Shown here: positions 49,620-57,698 of the stretch, piece by piece
Position numbering within the stretch: position 1 is the stretch's first letter
Layout: every line of letters starts with the position of its first letter
From: Actinomadura sp. DC4
GTDB lineage: Bacteria; Actinomycetota; Actinomycetes; Streptosporangiales; Streptosporangiaceae
Assembly (NCBI RefSeq): GCF_030406325.1
Contig: NZ_JAUEQY010000033.1
Span: forward strand, 1 to 64,000
Direction: 5' to 3'
DNA length: 64,000 bases
The notes under the pieces: generated by a model
Database searches by the model: none
Told to the model about the DNA's origin: nothing
The model's input: only the letters and a program-made list of their open reading frames with translations
Translations under genes and position numbers: made by a program

Positions 49620-50537
49620 CTAGACCGACGGTGCCCCGAGCACCGCCGGCGGCGCGTACGCCGAAAGGATCGCCGCCAGGTCGGCGAGATCGTCACGGCG
49701 CGGGACGCGCTGGGAGAAGACCCGGCCGGCGTCGTCGGACAGCGTGAGCGTGCCAGGCCCGGACGACAGCCGTACCGACGCCACGTCGGCCCACGCCACC
49801 GCGCGCCGCCGCGGCCACCGGCCCAGCACGACGCGGCCCGGTCCGACCTCCGGCGTCGGGGACCATCGCCGGATCCAGACGCACAGCAGGAGGACCAGGC
49901 CCGTCACGGCCAGATACGGGGTGTCCCAGACGATCGCTCGTACGAAGTCGAAGCCCGCGCCCAGGACGGCCACACCCGCGATCAGCAGCCAGGTGCGCGC
50001 CATCCGCGGTCCGGGGGTGTACGGCCGGCGCGTTCGGGCCAGCGCCTCGGTCAGCCGTACGCGGAGCACGGGGACGCCAGGCGCCCAGACGGCGAACGCC
50101 TCGGCGACGGCCTGCTCGTCCCGGACCGGCAGTTCGACCACCGCCGAGCGCGGCCCGCCGGCGGCGTCCCTGAGCCCGACCACCAGGACGACCGAGCCGT
50201 ACCGGGAGGTCAGCAGGATCTCCGCGACGTAGGGCCAGGCGGCCTTCCGCCCCCTCGGGCCGCGCTGCGACATTGGGCGCTCGCCGTCGACGAGCACCCG
50301 CTCGCGGTACCGGAGCCCGCGCGCGCCGACCTCCAGGACCCGTACGGGCCACAGCGCGGCCACCGCGAGCACGGCCGGGAGGACCATGAACACCCAGTCC
50401 GAGGCTCCCCAGCCATGCCGGTAGGTGTCCTCAAGATGCGCGAGGACGGCGAACACCGCCGCGACGGCGAAGAAGACGCCCCACTCGTCGGTGAGCAGCC
50501 GCGGCGACCGAATCCGGAAGCCGTCCGAGCGGTCCAT
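49620..50537 (-). CDS. Membrane protein of unknown function with duplicated PH-like halves
   Basis: A 305-residue protein. Two hydrophobic hairpins (about 20-65 and 182-225) are each followed by a basic, beta-rich stretch (RYRERVLVDGERPM to VVLVVGLRDAAGG; and VVLGRWPRRRAVAWADVASV), which look like two bacterial PH-like domains on the cytosolic side. I cannot name a family beyond that. GGAGGGGG precedes the ATG. It lies 91 nt downstream of the secreted protein gene on the same strand, so co-transcription is possible. Confidence 0.7.
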   Translation of the reverse strand: MDRSDGFRIRSPRLLTDEWGVFFAVAAVFAVLAHLEDTYRHGWGASDWVFMVLPAVLAVAALWPVRVLEVGARGLRYRERVLVDGERPMSQRGPRGRKAAWPYVAEILLTSRYGSVVLVVGLRDAAGGPRSAVVELPVRDEQAVAEAFAVWAPGVPVLRVRLTEALARTRRPYTPGPRMARTWLLIAGVAVLGAGFDFVRAIVWDTPYLAVTGLVLLLCVWIRRWSPTPEVGPGRVVLGRWPRRRAVAWADVASVRLSSGPGTLTLSDDAGRVFSQRVPRRDDLADLAAILSAYAPPAVLGAPSV

Positions 50538-50628
50538 GGGTCCCCCTCCTACACGATCGGATCATCGGTGGGACGCCTGCCGGCCCCATCCGGTTTCACC
50601 GCGGGCCGTACGCGCGCAGGAGGCCTGC

Positions 50629-51768
50629 TCATACGCGTGTCCCCTGCCAGGTGAGGGTGATCGGGCTGTCCTCGGTTCCCTCCTTCTTCGTGACGACGAT
50701 CCTTCTCACGGCCCCGGCTTCGACGAGTGTGGGCCTTATCCGCACTTCAGGTCCGCTGTAGGAGCCATCGGTCAGGCGTTTCAGCTTCAGGTCATCGTAT
50801 TTCGGGACGTTGGCGCCATGCGCTGCGACGGATGTGTCCCAGTGCAGGATGACACCGCAGGGCGGAGCGGCGCACGGGTCGGGCCTGATCTCGGCCGACC
50901 GCCGGGTCTTGCGTTCCTCCTCATAGATCCACGACCAGTTGGTGTCCGGGACCTTCCCCCTGAGCGTGCCGTCGCTGAGCGCGTACGTGCCCACGAGGTC
51001 GCCCGAAGGCTGAGGGGTGACGGTCGGGCCGGCCGGCGTCGGGGTCGGGGTCGGCACGTGGACGGGGTCGAGGCCGGGGGAGCTCGGCACGGCGATCTGC
51101 TTGAGGACGGAGTTCAGCCGGGCTGGTGAGGCGACGAACTCCGGTCCAGGAGCCCCGACGGCGGCGGCGATCTGTTCGAGGGGCTGTCTTTGCGGCCGCG
51201 GGACCTTGTAGCCGATGATCCGGAAGTCCAGCCGGACCCCGGTGCTTTCGGCCCTGTCCCGGACCTTCTTCCGGAAGGCGGCCTTGCCGGCGGAACAGGC
51301 GTCGGTGCCGTGCGAGGTCACCACGATGATCCTGTTCCCTTTGCTGCCGTGGAAAGGGTAATGGCCAGAGAAATCGTCGGTGGCGGCGAGGACGCCGCTT
51401 TCGAGCGTGGCGTTACCCGATGGGGTGAGCCTGTGCACCGCAGTGCTGATCTTTTGGGCGTGTCCGGTGCCCGCGCCCACGACGGCAAGGGTGTTGTCCT
51501 CGTCGCCGCAGGCGCCGCCGAACCGGCGTAAGGACATCGAGTCGCCGTCGGCGGAATTCTCCGCGGCCGCACCTAGGGCATCCGCGACAGCGGTGTAGTC
51601 CTTGCCCTCCGCGGGCACCGAGGTGTCGACGAGGAACGCGGTCCGGTAGTCCGGGATGGAGCGGAGCACCAAGAAGACGGCCGCGCCGATGAACAGCAGT
51701 GCGACTACGGACACGATCAGCAGGACGCGCGGCCATCGCCCGCGCCGCAGAGCCCCGGTCCCGTTCAC
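50629..51768 (-). CDS. Membrane-anchored protein with a von Willebrand A-like domain
   Basis: A 379-residue protein with one N-terminal transmembrane helix (RVLLIVSVVALLFIGAAVFL) and an extracellular part. The first 220 residues resemble a vWA/Rossmann fold (TAFLVDTSVPAEGKDYTAVA, NRIIVVTSHGTDACSAGKAA), but the MIDAS DxSxS is DTSVP, so metal binding is doubtful. A Pro/Thr linker (PTPTPTPAGPTVTPQPSG) leads to a beta-rich domain with two Cys (DPCAAPPCG). GTG 51768 has AGGA upstream; longer readings lack one. Role unknown; it is divergent from the RiPP-like cluster. Confidence 0.7.
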   Translation of the reverse strand: MNGTGALRRGRWPRVLLIVSVVALLFIGAAVFLVLRSIPDYRTAFLVDTSVPAEGKDYTAVADALGAAAENSADGDSMSLRRFGGACGDEDNTLAVVGAGTGHAQKISTAVHRLTPSGNATLESGVLAATDDFSGHYPFHGSKGNRIIVVTSHGTDACSAGKAAFRKKVRDRAESTGVRLDFRIIGYKVPRPQRQPLEQIAAAVGAPGPEFVASPARLNSVLKQIAVPSSPGLDPVHVPTPTPTPAGPTVTPQPSGDLVGTYALSDGTLRGKVPDTNWSWIYEEERKTRRSAEIRPDPCAAPPCGVILHWDTSVAAHGANVPKYDDLKLKRLTDGSYSGPEVRIRPTLVEAGAVRRIVVTKKEGTEDSPITLTWQGTRV

Positions 51769-51827
51769 GCCTTTTCCTCTCGCGCAGCAGGATGAGCCGG
51801 GCCGCCGCGTGACCCGCGCCATGTCCG

Positions 51828-51843
51828 ACATCATCAATGATGT
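51828..51843. promoter_or_regulatory. Perfect dyad ACATCAT-CA-ATGATGT
   Basis: Seven-base arms around a 2-bp centre, 60 bp upstream of the vWA-like gene start and in a locally AT-rich patch. It is a likely operator for the divergent region; the binding protein is unknown. Confidence 0.4.
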
Positions 51844-52021
51844 GGAAGATCACTGTCGGTGTTCGGGAAATTACGCCGCCGCAGTGTGGAACCCCCGGAT
51901 CCGCCGCAGGAGATCCCCTCGGCGTGGCCCGCAGGTCGCCGTGGGACGGCACCGGCCCGGCGCCGCGGATCGTGCCGGGACCCTGCGGGAGACGACTGCC
52001 CAGGCCCGGCGGGATTTCTTC

Positions 52022-52054
52022 CAGATTGCGGTCCGCTGACCGGACCGCAATCTG
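52022..52054. repeat. 14-bp perfect inverted repeat upstream of the precursor gene
   Basis: CAGATTGCGGTCCG, a 5-nt spacer (CTGAC), then its exact complement. It lies 65 nt before the precursor ATG. It can be a dimeric operator or a leader hairpin. No plus-strand gene ends just upstream, so a plain terminator role is less likely. Confidence 0.7.
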
Positions 52055-52118
52055 TTCAGCGCCCCTTTCCTATGGCGGAATCCAAGCGACACACCGACCC
52101 CGATCGGAGGTGAATGAC

Positions 52119-52232
52119 ATGGAGGAGATCGCGAAGCTCGTTCTGGCCGGCTCGGCCGAGGGTGGCGCTCTCGGTGAGTACGCACGCGAATACGCGGGCG
52201 TATCGCCGAACCACGACAAGAAGGACAACTAA
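52119..52232 (+). CDS. Small RiPP precursor-like peptide (37 residues)
   Basis: A very short gene with an excellent ribosome site (GGAGGTGA, 5-8 nt before ATG 52119). The peptide starts MEEIAKLVLAGSAEGGALGE, an acidic, helix-prone leader-like stretch with Gly-Gly at 15-16, and ends YAREYAGVSPNHDKKDN. The C-terminal Asp33, Lys34, Lys35 and Asp36 plus Ser29, together with several Glu, give the donor and acceptor side chains that ATP-grasp peptide ligases join as omega-esters or omega-amides. There is no Cys or Thr, so azoline or lanthionine chemistry is not expected. It is followed by a hairpin and then by modification enzymes, the usual precursor layout. Cleavage after Gly-Gly is possible, but no C39 peptidase is nearby. 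The precursor role is inferred from context. Confidence 0.7.
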   Translation: MEEIAKLVLAGSAEGGALGEYAREYAGVSPNHDKKDN

Positions 52233-52250
52233 CGGTCCGGAAAGTCGCCG

Positions 52251-52292
52251 GCGACGGTGGGGGCGTGGCCTTTGCCCCACCCCCACCGTCGC
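52251..52292 (+). terminator. Hairpin between precursor and ATP-grasp genes (likely attenuator)
   Basis: A perfect 13-bp outer stem (52251-52263 with 52280-52292) with a partly paired inner part, 18 nt after the precursor stop and 19 nt before the ligase start. Partial termination here would give more precursor than enzyme message, as seen in many peptide pathways. Confidence 0.7.
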
Positions 52293-52311
52293 GGCCGATG
52301 GATGAGGGTGA

Positions 52312-53364
52312 ATGCGAGACACAGAAACGCCCATGTTGATGCGCATGAACTCCTATTCCTGCGCGCTTTCCCGCCGGACCCTGGACTTCCAGCAGCGGAT
52401 GTTCGAGTTCGGTGTGCGCCCGGTCGCCGCCGACGCGCCCGCCGTTCCCTGCGTCATGGTCCTGAGCCGCGCCGCCGACCGCGAGATGGACGCGCTGTCG
52501 CTCGAACTGGCCTCCAGGGGCGTACGGCTGGTGCGGATCGACAGCGACCGCAACGCCGACGTGTCCCTGTGCGTCACCGACGACGGACGGGTCGAGGTGA
52601 ACGGGGAGCCGTTCGCTCCCCGGGTGCTGTGGCTGCGGCACTTCGACCTCGCCGCCATCCCCCGTACGGAGGCCGAGCATGGTGACTACCTCGCCCGCGA
52701 GTGGGACGCCTTCCTCTCCTGGGCCGTCGCGAATCCGGCCTGGCGGCTCGTCAACCGCCCGGTGCGCGAACTCGACCGGATGACGCAGCTCGCCGGTGCG
52801 AAGGCGGCGGGCCTCACGATCCCCCGTACGGTGCTGACCACCGACCCGCGGCGCGGCCTCGCCACGCTGGGTCGGGCACCCGGCGGCTACGTGATCAAAC
52901 CGCTCGGCGACCACTGGCTGGAGCCCGAGCCCGGCTCGCTCGACAGCCTGTTCCCCAAACGCGTCTCCCGCGTGGAGCTCGAAGCGGCGGGCCCGGAGCC
53001 GGCCCCGCTGCTCGTCCAGGAGTTCGTCGAGGCCGGCCACGAGCTGCGGATCTTCGTCGTCGGGGACGAGATCGTGGCGTTCCGCGTGGACAAGCGGTCC
53101 GCCGAGGACCTGTGGACCGACCCCGACAGCGTCGAGGTCACCCCCATCGACCCGCCCGGCGCGCTCGTGGACACGCTCAGAGGGCTCTGCGACGCCTGGC
53201 GGCTGAACGTCGCCGCCTTCGACCTGCTCGTCACCCACGACGACCTCGTCTTCCTCGAGGTGAACGTGACGGGCGACTGGCTCTGGTTCGAGGACCGCGC
53301 CGGGTCCGCCCAGGTCTCCAAGGCCGTCCTCCGGTACGTCGAGGACGCGGGAGGACCGCGATGA
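52312..53364 (+). CDS. MvdD/graspetide-type ATP-grasp peptide ligase
   Basis: A 350-residue ATP-grasp enzyme. The N-terminal preATP-grasp part (about 45-150) has LELASRGVRLVRIDSD and VLWLRHFDLAAIP, like graspetide synthetases. The ATP-grasp fold has Lys196 in GGYVIKPLGD, the LLVQEFVEAGHELRIFVVGD strand and the metal site FLEVNVTGDWLWFE (Glu316, Asn318), matching the family pattern LExNxxGxWLW. These ligases activate Asp/Glu side chains as acyl phosphates and join them to Ser/Thr/Lys of a precursor, forming macrocycles. GAGGGTGA precedes the ATG. It is coupled to the SagB-like gene by ATGA overlap. Substrate: presumably the 37-residue peptide 80 nt upstream. Confidence 0.88.
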   Translation: MRDTETPMLMRMNSYSCALSRRTLDFQQRMFEFGVRPVAADAPAVPCVMVLSRAADREMDALSLELASRGVRLVRIDSDRNADVSLCVTDDGRVEVNGEPFAPRVLWLRHFDLAAIPRTEAEHGDYLAREWDAFLSWAVANPAWRLVNRPVRELDRMTQLAGAKAAGLTIPRTVLTTDPRRGLATLGRAPGGYVIKPLGDHWLEPEPGSLDSLFPKRVSRVELEAAGPEPAPLLVQEFVEAGHELRIFVVGDEIVAFRVDKRSAEDLWTDPDSVEVTPIDPPGALVDTLRGLCDAWRLNVAAFDLLVTHDDLVFLEVNVTGDWLWFEDRAGSAQVSKAVLRYVEDAGGPR

Positions 53365-54476
53365 GGCTGAAGGTCTCGGAGAACGCCGCCATGTTCTGGG
53401 ACGGCGGCCGGCTGGTGTGGGACGACTATGTACGCCGTCGCCAGTTCGAGCTGACCGAGCGCGCCGAATGGCTGTGCCGGTGGTTCCGCGACTGGCGCGA
53501 CGCCGAGAGCGTGACGAGCCTGGGCGCGGACGAGGCGGCCGCCGAGGGGCTGCGCTCCTCGGTCGCCGAGCTCGTACGGGCGGGCGTGCTGATCACCGAG
53601 GACTCCGCGGAGCGCGAGACCGAGCGGCTGAACGCCTGGCAGGACTGGGGCACCGCCGCGCGCTACTACCACTACGCCACCCGGATGCACGGCGACACCG
53701 TCGCCGCGGACGGCGAGGACGACGCGCGCAGGATCCGCGAGAAGGCGCAGGTCACACCGCCTCCGGCGCCCTACCGCGCGTTCCCCGGGCACCCGTTCAC
53801 GCCCGCTCCCGTCTCCCAGGAGGCCCAGGCGTTCGGCCGCTCGCTCGAAGACGTGCTCACGTCCCGCCGGACCACACGGCGCTTCGACCCCGGCCCGATC
53901 GGCCTCACCGAGCTGAGCACGCTGCTCGAAGCCGCGGCCGGCCCGTCCCCGACGCGCCCGCGGTCCGCCGACGACGAGACGTTCGGCAACGTCTTCAAGA
54001 CGAGCCCTTCCGGCGGGGCACGGCATCCGATCGAGCTGTACGTGCACGCCCAGCGGGTCACCGGCCTCCGGCCCGGCTTCTACCACTTCGACCCGGTCCG
54101 CCGGGGGTTCGAGGATCTCGGCGTCGCGTGGTCGAGGGACCAGGTCGTACGGTCCGCCGCCGACCAGGCGTGGATCGGCGAGGCCGCGGCGGTCGTCTAC
54201 TACACCGCGGTGCTCGCGCGCAGCCGGTGGAAGTACGGCATCGGCCGGACGTACCGGATCGTCCTGATGGACCTCGGTCACCTCAGCCAGACCGTGTACC
54301 TGCTGGCCACCGCGCTCGGCCTCGGGGCCGGCTTCTCCGCCGCCATCCGTGACGAGGAGATCGAGAAGGCGCTCGGCTGCGACCCCGACCACGAGATCCC
54401 GCTGGGGGTGACCGCCCTCGGCCGGCCGACCGGACTGGACCAGGTCGCGGCGGCGCTCTCCCGTCCGCCCGCCTGA
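53361..54476 (+). CDS. SagB-type flavin dehydrogenase with N-terminal winged-helix-like segment
   Basis: A 372-residue protein. Residues 1-80 (ENAAMFWDGGRLVWDDYVRR to LVRAGVLITED) look like a winged helix, the kind of fold that serves as a precursor-binding RRE. A linker with the SagB hallmark ARYYHYATRM (100-109) leads to a nitroreductase-like FMN domain (about 160-372): SRRTTRRFDPGPIGLTEL, SPSGGARHPIELYV, YKFG-like KYGIGRTYRIVLMDLGHLSQ and ATALGLGAGFSA. SagB enzymes usually oxidise azolines to azoles, but no YcaO cyclase is present here, so it probably dehydrogenates something else, for example a C-alpha/C-beta or Tyr position. It is translated in overlap with the ligase gene. Confidence 0.87.
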   Translation: MRLKVSENAAMFWDGGRLVWDDYVRRRQFELTERAEWLCRWFRDWRDAESVTSLGADEAAAEGLRSSVAELVRAGVLITEDSAERETERLNAWQDWGTAARYYHYATRMHGDTVAADGEDDARRIREKAQVTPPPAPYRAFPGHPFTPAPVSQEAQAFGRSLEDVLTSRRTTRRFDPGPIGLTELSTLLEAAAGPSPTRPRSADDETFGNVFKTSPSGGARHPIELYVHAQRVTGLRPGFYHFDPVRRGFEDLGVAWSRDQVVRSAADQAWIGEAAAVVYYTAVLARSRWKYGIGRTYRIVLMDLGHLSQTVYLLATALGLGAGFSAAIRDEEIEKALGCDPDHEIPLGVTALGRPTGLDQVAAALSRPPA

Positions 54477-54490
54477 GATCGGAGCACCTG

Positions 54491-55723
54491 GTGAACGAGA
54501 ACCCGAGCATGCTCGCCGCGCTCGTGGACGACCTCGACGCGTTCGCTACCCGGCTGCCGACGGAGCCGATCCTGTCCAAACGGCCGGCCGAGCCGCTCCG
54601 CGCGCTGATCGACTTCGACGCCGTCGACCGGCTGCTGAGCGACCACGCCCTCCGGTACCCGTTCGTCGAGATGATCAAGGACGGCGCGCGGCTGCCGAAG
54701 GAGCGGTTCCTGACCGGCCCGGTCGGGCTGCCGAACGGCATCAGCGAGCTGGCCAACGCGACGCTGGTCGCCGGCGAGCTGGAGAACGGCGCGAGCCTCG
54801 TGCTCAACGACCTGCACTTCACCTGGCAGCCGATCGCCGGCGCCTGCCGCCACCTCTCCCACGAGGTCGGCATGCCCGCCCACGCGAACGCGTACCTGAC
54901 CCCCCACGGCTCGCAGGGCTTCGACCATCACCACGACACCCACTCGGTGTTCATCGTCCAGACCGAGGGCAGCAAGACCTGGCAGCTCTACCGGCCGTTC
55001 CTGCCGCTCCCGCTGGAGCGGCACGCGTGGCCGCGTCAGGTCCTGCCGCCCGAGGAGTGGCACCGGCTGCGGGAGCTGCCCCCGGACCACGAGTTCGTCC
55101 TGGAACCCGGGAACGTCCTGTTCATTCCGCGCGGCTGGATTCACAACGTGTTCGCCACGGACGAGCCGTCGCTGCACCTGACGGTCGGCCTCGCCGAGAC
55201 CAGCCGCCACTCCATCGTGCCGACGCTGGTCGAGGCCCTGGCCGACGACCTCGACCTCCGCCGCGACCTGCCGCTGCGGTTCGCCCAGGACCATGACTCC
55301 GCCGAGGAGGCTGTACGCTCCGTGCTCGCGGACCTGGCGCGATGGGCGGGACAGGCCGACGTGGCCGGGCTCGCCGCACGGGTCGTGGCCGCCCAGCGGG
55401 CCAGGCTGCTCCCCGCGCCGAACCGCCCGCTGTCCTCCGTACGGCCGGACGGGCACGACCTTCCCGCGGCCGTCGCCGTACGCCACGAGACGATCGCCGG
55501 AGTGGACCGGCCCGGCGACCGGACCGAGCTGCACCTGGGGGACCGGGTCCTGCGCTTCACCGGCAGGGCCGCGGCAGTGCTCGACCTGCTGCTGAGGGCC
55601 CCGTCGGTCACGCGGCTCGACACGCTGGCCGAGGACTGGCCGCCGGAGACGGTCGAGGCGACCGTACGGACGCTGCTCACCGAGGGAGTCCTCGTGGCGG
55701 CCGGTGAGCGCGTGGATGGCTGA
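54491..55723 (+). CDS. JmjC/cupin oxygenase of the ribosomal-oxygenase (YcfD/ROX) type
   Basis: A 410-residue Fe(II)/2-oxoglutarate oxygenase. The JmjC core (about 95-230) has the metal motif HxD (His147, Asp149 in FDHHHDTHSVFIVQTEG) and distal His218 in LFIPRGWIHNVF. A dimerisation helix region follows, then a C-terminal winged-helix segment (about 340-405, LDLLLRAPSVTRLDTLAED, LLTEGVLVAAGER), the same domain order as YcfD, which hydroxylates an Arg of ribosomal protein L16. Here it lies 14 nt after the SagB gene, so its likely substrate is the small peptide (Arg23, Tyr, Asn, His, Asp or Lys hydroxylation). GTG 54491 has GGAG six nt upstream. Confidence 0.85.
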   Translation: MNENPSMLAALVDDLDAFATRLPTEPILSKRPAEPLRALIDFDAVDRLLSDHALRYPFVEMIKDGARLPKERFLTGPVGLPNGISELANATLVAGELENGASLVLNDLHFTWQPIAGACRHLSHEVGMPAHANAYLTPHGSQGFDHHHDTHSVFIVQTEGSKTWQLYRPFLPLPLERHAWPRQVLPPEEWHRLRELPPDHEFVLEPGNVLFIPRGWIHNVFATDEPSLHLTVGLAETSRHSIVPTLVEALADDLDLRRDLPLRFAQDHDSAEEAVRSVLADLARWAGQADVAGLAARVVAAQRARLLPAPNRPLSSVRPDGHDLPAAVAVRHETIAGVDRPGDRTELHLGDRVLRFTGRAAAVLDLLLRAPSVTRLDTLAEDWPPETVEATVRTLLTEGVLVAAGERVDG

Positions 55724-56948
55724 GCCGGCGACGGGGACGCGGCCGGACGGCGTCTGGCACGGGCGCGGCGACTTCGCCCGGCTGTGGGTGGGGCAGGTCC
55801 TGTCCTCGGTCGGCAGCCGCGCGTCGGGTACCGCGTTCGTCCTCCTCGTCCTCGCCGAGACGCACTCGCCCGTCATGGCCGGCGTCGCGGGCGCCTTCGC
55901 GACGGGCGGTTTCCTCCTCGCGCACGTGTTCGGCGGCTCGCTCGCCGACCGGCACTCCCGGCGTACCGTCATGATCACGTGCGACCTCGTCTCCACCGGC
56001 ACGCTGGTCGTGTTCGCCGCGACCCTGCTCACCGGCGGGCTGGTGTTCCCCGTGGCCCTGGGGATGTGCCTCGTGGACGGCCTGGTGTACGGGGTGTTCA
56101 CGGTGACCGAGGCCGCGGCGGTCTCGGTGATCGCGGAGGGGGACCGGCTGCCCCGCGCGCTGATGCTCAACCAGGCGCGCTCCTACACCGCAGGCCTGTC
56201 CGGACCGCCGCTCGGCGGGTTCCTCCTCGGCCTCGGGCGCGTGGTGCCGTTCGCCGCCGACGCCGTGTCCCACGTGGTCTCGCTCGCACTGATCCGGCGG
56301 ATCCGCTCGCCGCTCGGCCGGCCCGACCGAACCGGCGGCCTCGACCGGCGGGCGCTGACGCAGGGCTGGCGCAACGTGCTGAGCAACCCGTTCATCCGGC
56401 TGACCGGCGGCTTCGTGGCGACGACCGACTTTCTCATCAACGCCCTGCGCCTGGTCGTCATCGTCTTGGCGCAGCGGGCCGGGGCGTCGCCGGTCGAGGT
56501 CGGGCTGCTCTTCGCCTGCGGGAGCACCGGGGGCATGCTCGGCGCGTTCGCCGCCGCGCGGACGCGCACGAGACCGTCCGCGCTGCGGGTCTTCGTCATC
56601 GCGGTGCCGCTCGGGACGGCGGTCCTGTTCGGCCTGCTGTCGGTGAGCCGGGGGGTCGCGATCGGCGTGGTGTACGCGCTGGTGTTCGCCGCGTGGCCGC
56701 TGTGGCAGGGCCTGGTGACGGCGCGATGGATGACGCTGGTCCCCGACGGCGAGCGCGCCCGTACCTTCGCCGCCGTACGGCTGATGACCTCGACGCCGTC
56801 CCTGTTCGCCGAGATCACCGGGGGATGGCTCGTCGTCCAGGCCGGTCCGCAGCGGGCCTGTCTCATCCTCGGAGTCGCGATGGCGCTGGTCGGGTTGGCC
56901 GCGGCGCTGCCGGCCTCACGCCGCGTGCTGTCCGCCTACGCCGGCTGA
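55716..56948 (+). CDS. MFS exporter (12-helix, EntS-like) of the RiPP-like cluster
   Basis: A 410-residue transporter with hydrophobicity fitting 12 helices. The N-terminus RGDFARLWVGQVLSSVGSRA, LADRHSRRTVMITCDLVST (motif A) and RMTLVPDGERARTFA-like loops place it in the MFS_3/EntS exporter group that secretes siderophores and macrolides. It overlaps the oxygenase gene, so it is coupled and presumably exports the finished peptide or confers immunity. ATG 55716 has GGTGAG seven nt upstream; GTG 55704 is an alternative. Confidence 0.85.
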   Translation: MAEPATGTRPDGVWHGRGDFARLWVGQVLSSVGSRASGTAFVLLVLAETHSPVMAGVAGAFATGGFLLAHVFGGSLADRHSRRTVMITCDLVSTGTLVVFAATLLTGGLVFPVALGMCLVDGLVYGVFTVTEAAAVSVIAEGDRLPRALMLNQARSYTAGLSGPPLGGFLLGLGRVVPFAADAVSHVVSLALIRRIRSPLGRPDRTGGLDRRALTQGWRNVLSNPFIRLTGGFVATTDFLINALRLVVIVLAQRAGASPVEVGLLFACGSTGGMLGAFAAARTRTRPSALRVFVIAVPLGTAVLFGLLSVSRGVAIGVVYALVFAAWPLWQGLVTARWMTLVPDGERARTFAAVRLMTSTPSLFAEITGGWLVVQAGPQRACLILGVAMALVGLAAALPASRRVLSAYAG

Positions 56949-56957
56949 CCCCGCGTC

Positions 56958-57698
56958 TCATCGGGCGGCGAGCCCGGCGCTGATCGACCGGCCGGCGTGA
57001 AGAGTGGTGTCGGCGAGCCGGGAGAGCCGGTGCGACGGAGTGACCACGGCGCACAGTGCGGCGATCGTACGGCCGGAGCGGTCGCGCAGCGGAACGGCGA
57101 CGCAGCAGATCCCGTCCATCACCGTCTCGCGGTCGAAGGCGACACCACGGGTCCGGATCTCGACGCTCTCCCGCTGCCACGAGCCGGGGAACGGGCCGAC
57201 CGGCAGGTCCGGGCCCGCCTCGGCCACCAGCACCTTGCCGGCCGCCGTCGACCAGGGGTAGGTGGTGCCGGGATTCATCGGGACGAGCGGCTCGACCTCG
57301 CCGCCCACACCGCCGACGACCATCGCGCGTCCCTCGTGCAGCACGCAGACGCCCACGGACGCGCCGGTGATCTGCGCGAGCCGTCGCGCCGGCCGGTACG
57401 CGGCGGTGCGGAGCCGGGGGTGCGGCTGCCAGTCGTGGCCGAGGCGGAAGATGCGCGGGCCGATGCGGTAACGGCCGCCGTGCCGTTCGACCGCGCCGAG
57501 CCCGACGAGCTGTTCGAGCAGCCGGTGGGTGGTCGCCTTCGGTAACCCGCTCTCGGCGGCCAGCGCGGTCAGGCCCGCCTCCTGCACCCGCCGGACCGCC
57601 TCCAGTAAGCCGAACGCCCCCTCCAGCACTCCTCGGCCACCGGTGGATCCGGCCGCCCGGTCGACGTGAAGTCCGGAAAAGGGCGGTTCGACGTTCAC
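56958..57698 (-). CDS. IclR family transcriptional regulator
   Basis: A 246-residue regulator. The N-terminal winged helix (GLTALAAESGLPKATTHRLL, about 42-61) and the C-terminal effector domain (GASVGVCVLHEGRAMVVGG, YPWSTAAGKVLVAEAG, ICCVAVPLRDRSGRTIAALC) fit the family. It is convergent with the exporter gene, 9 nt apart, and marks the far edge of the peptide cluster; there is no direct evidence that it controls it. The start is GTG 57698. Confidence 0.9.
   Translation of the reverse strand: MNVEPPFSGLHVDRAAGSTGGRGVLEGAFGLLEAVRRVQEAGLTALAAESGLPKATTHRLLEQLVGLGAVERHGGRYRIGPRIFRLGHDWQPHPRLRTAAYRPARRLAQITGASVGVCVLHEGRAMVVGGVGGEVEPLVPMNPGTTYPWSTAAGKVLVAEAGPDLPVGPFPGSWQRESVEIRTRGVAFDRETVMDGICCVAVPLRDRSGRTIAALCAVVTPSHRLSRLADTTLHAGRSISAGLAAR

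Larger units (their letters stand above)
51769..52118. promoter_or_regulatory. Intergenic control region upstream of the RiPP-like cluster
   Basis: 350 bp without a convincing gene. Apparent reading frames here lack ribosome binding sites and normal codon pattern. The region holds an ACATCAT dyad (51828-51843), a long inverted repeat (52022-52054), and the GGAGGTGA ribosome site of the precursor gene (52106-52113). It must contain promoters for the divergent vWA gene and the peptide operon; I cannot place them exactly. Confidence 0.55.

Noticed and set aside
52119-52232. Azole or lanthionine peptide
   Set aside because: The peptide has no Cys or Thr and only two Ser, and no YcaO, LanB, LanM or LanKC gene is present.
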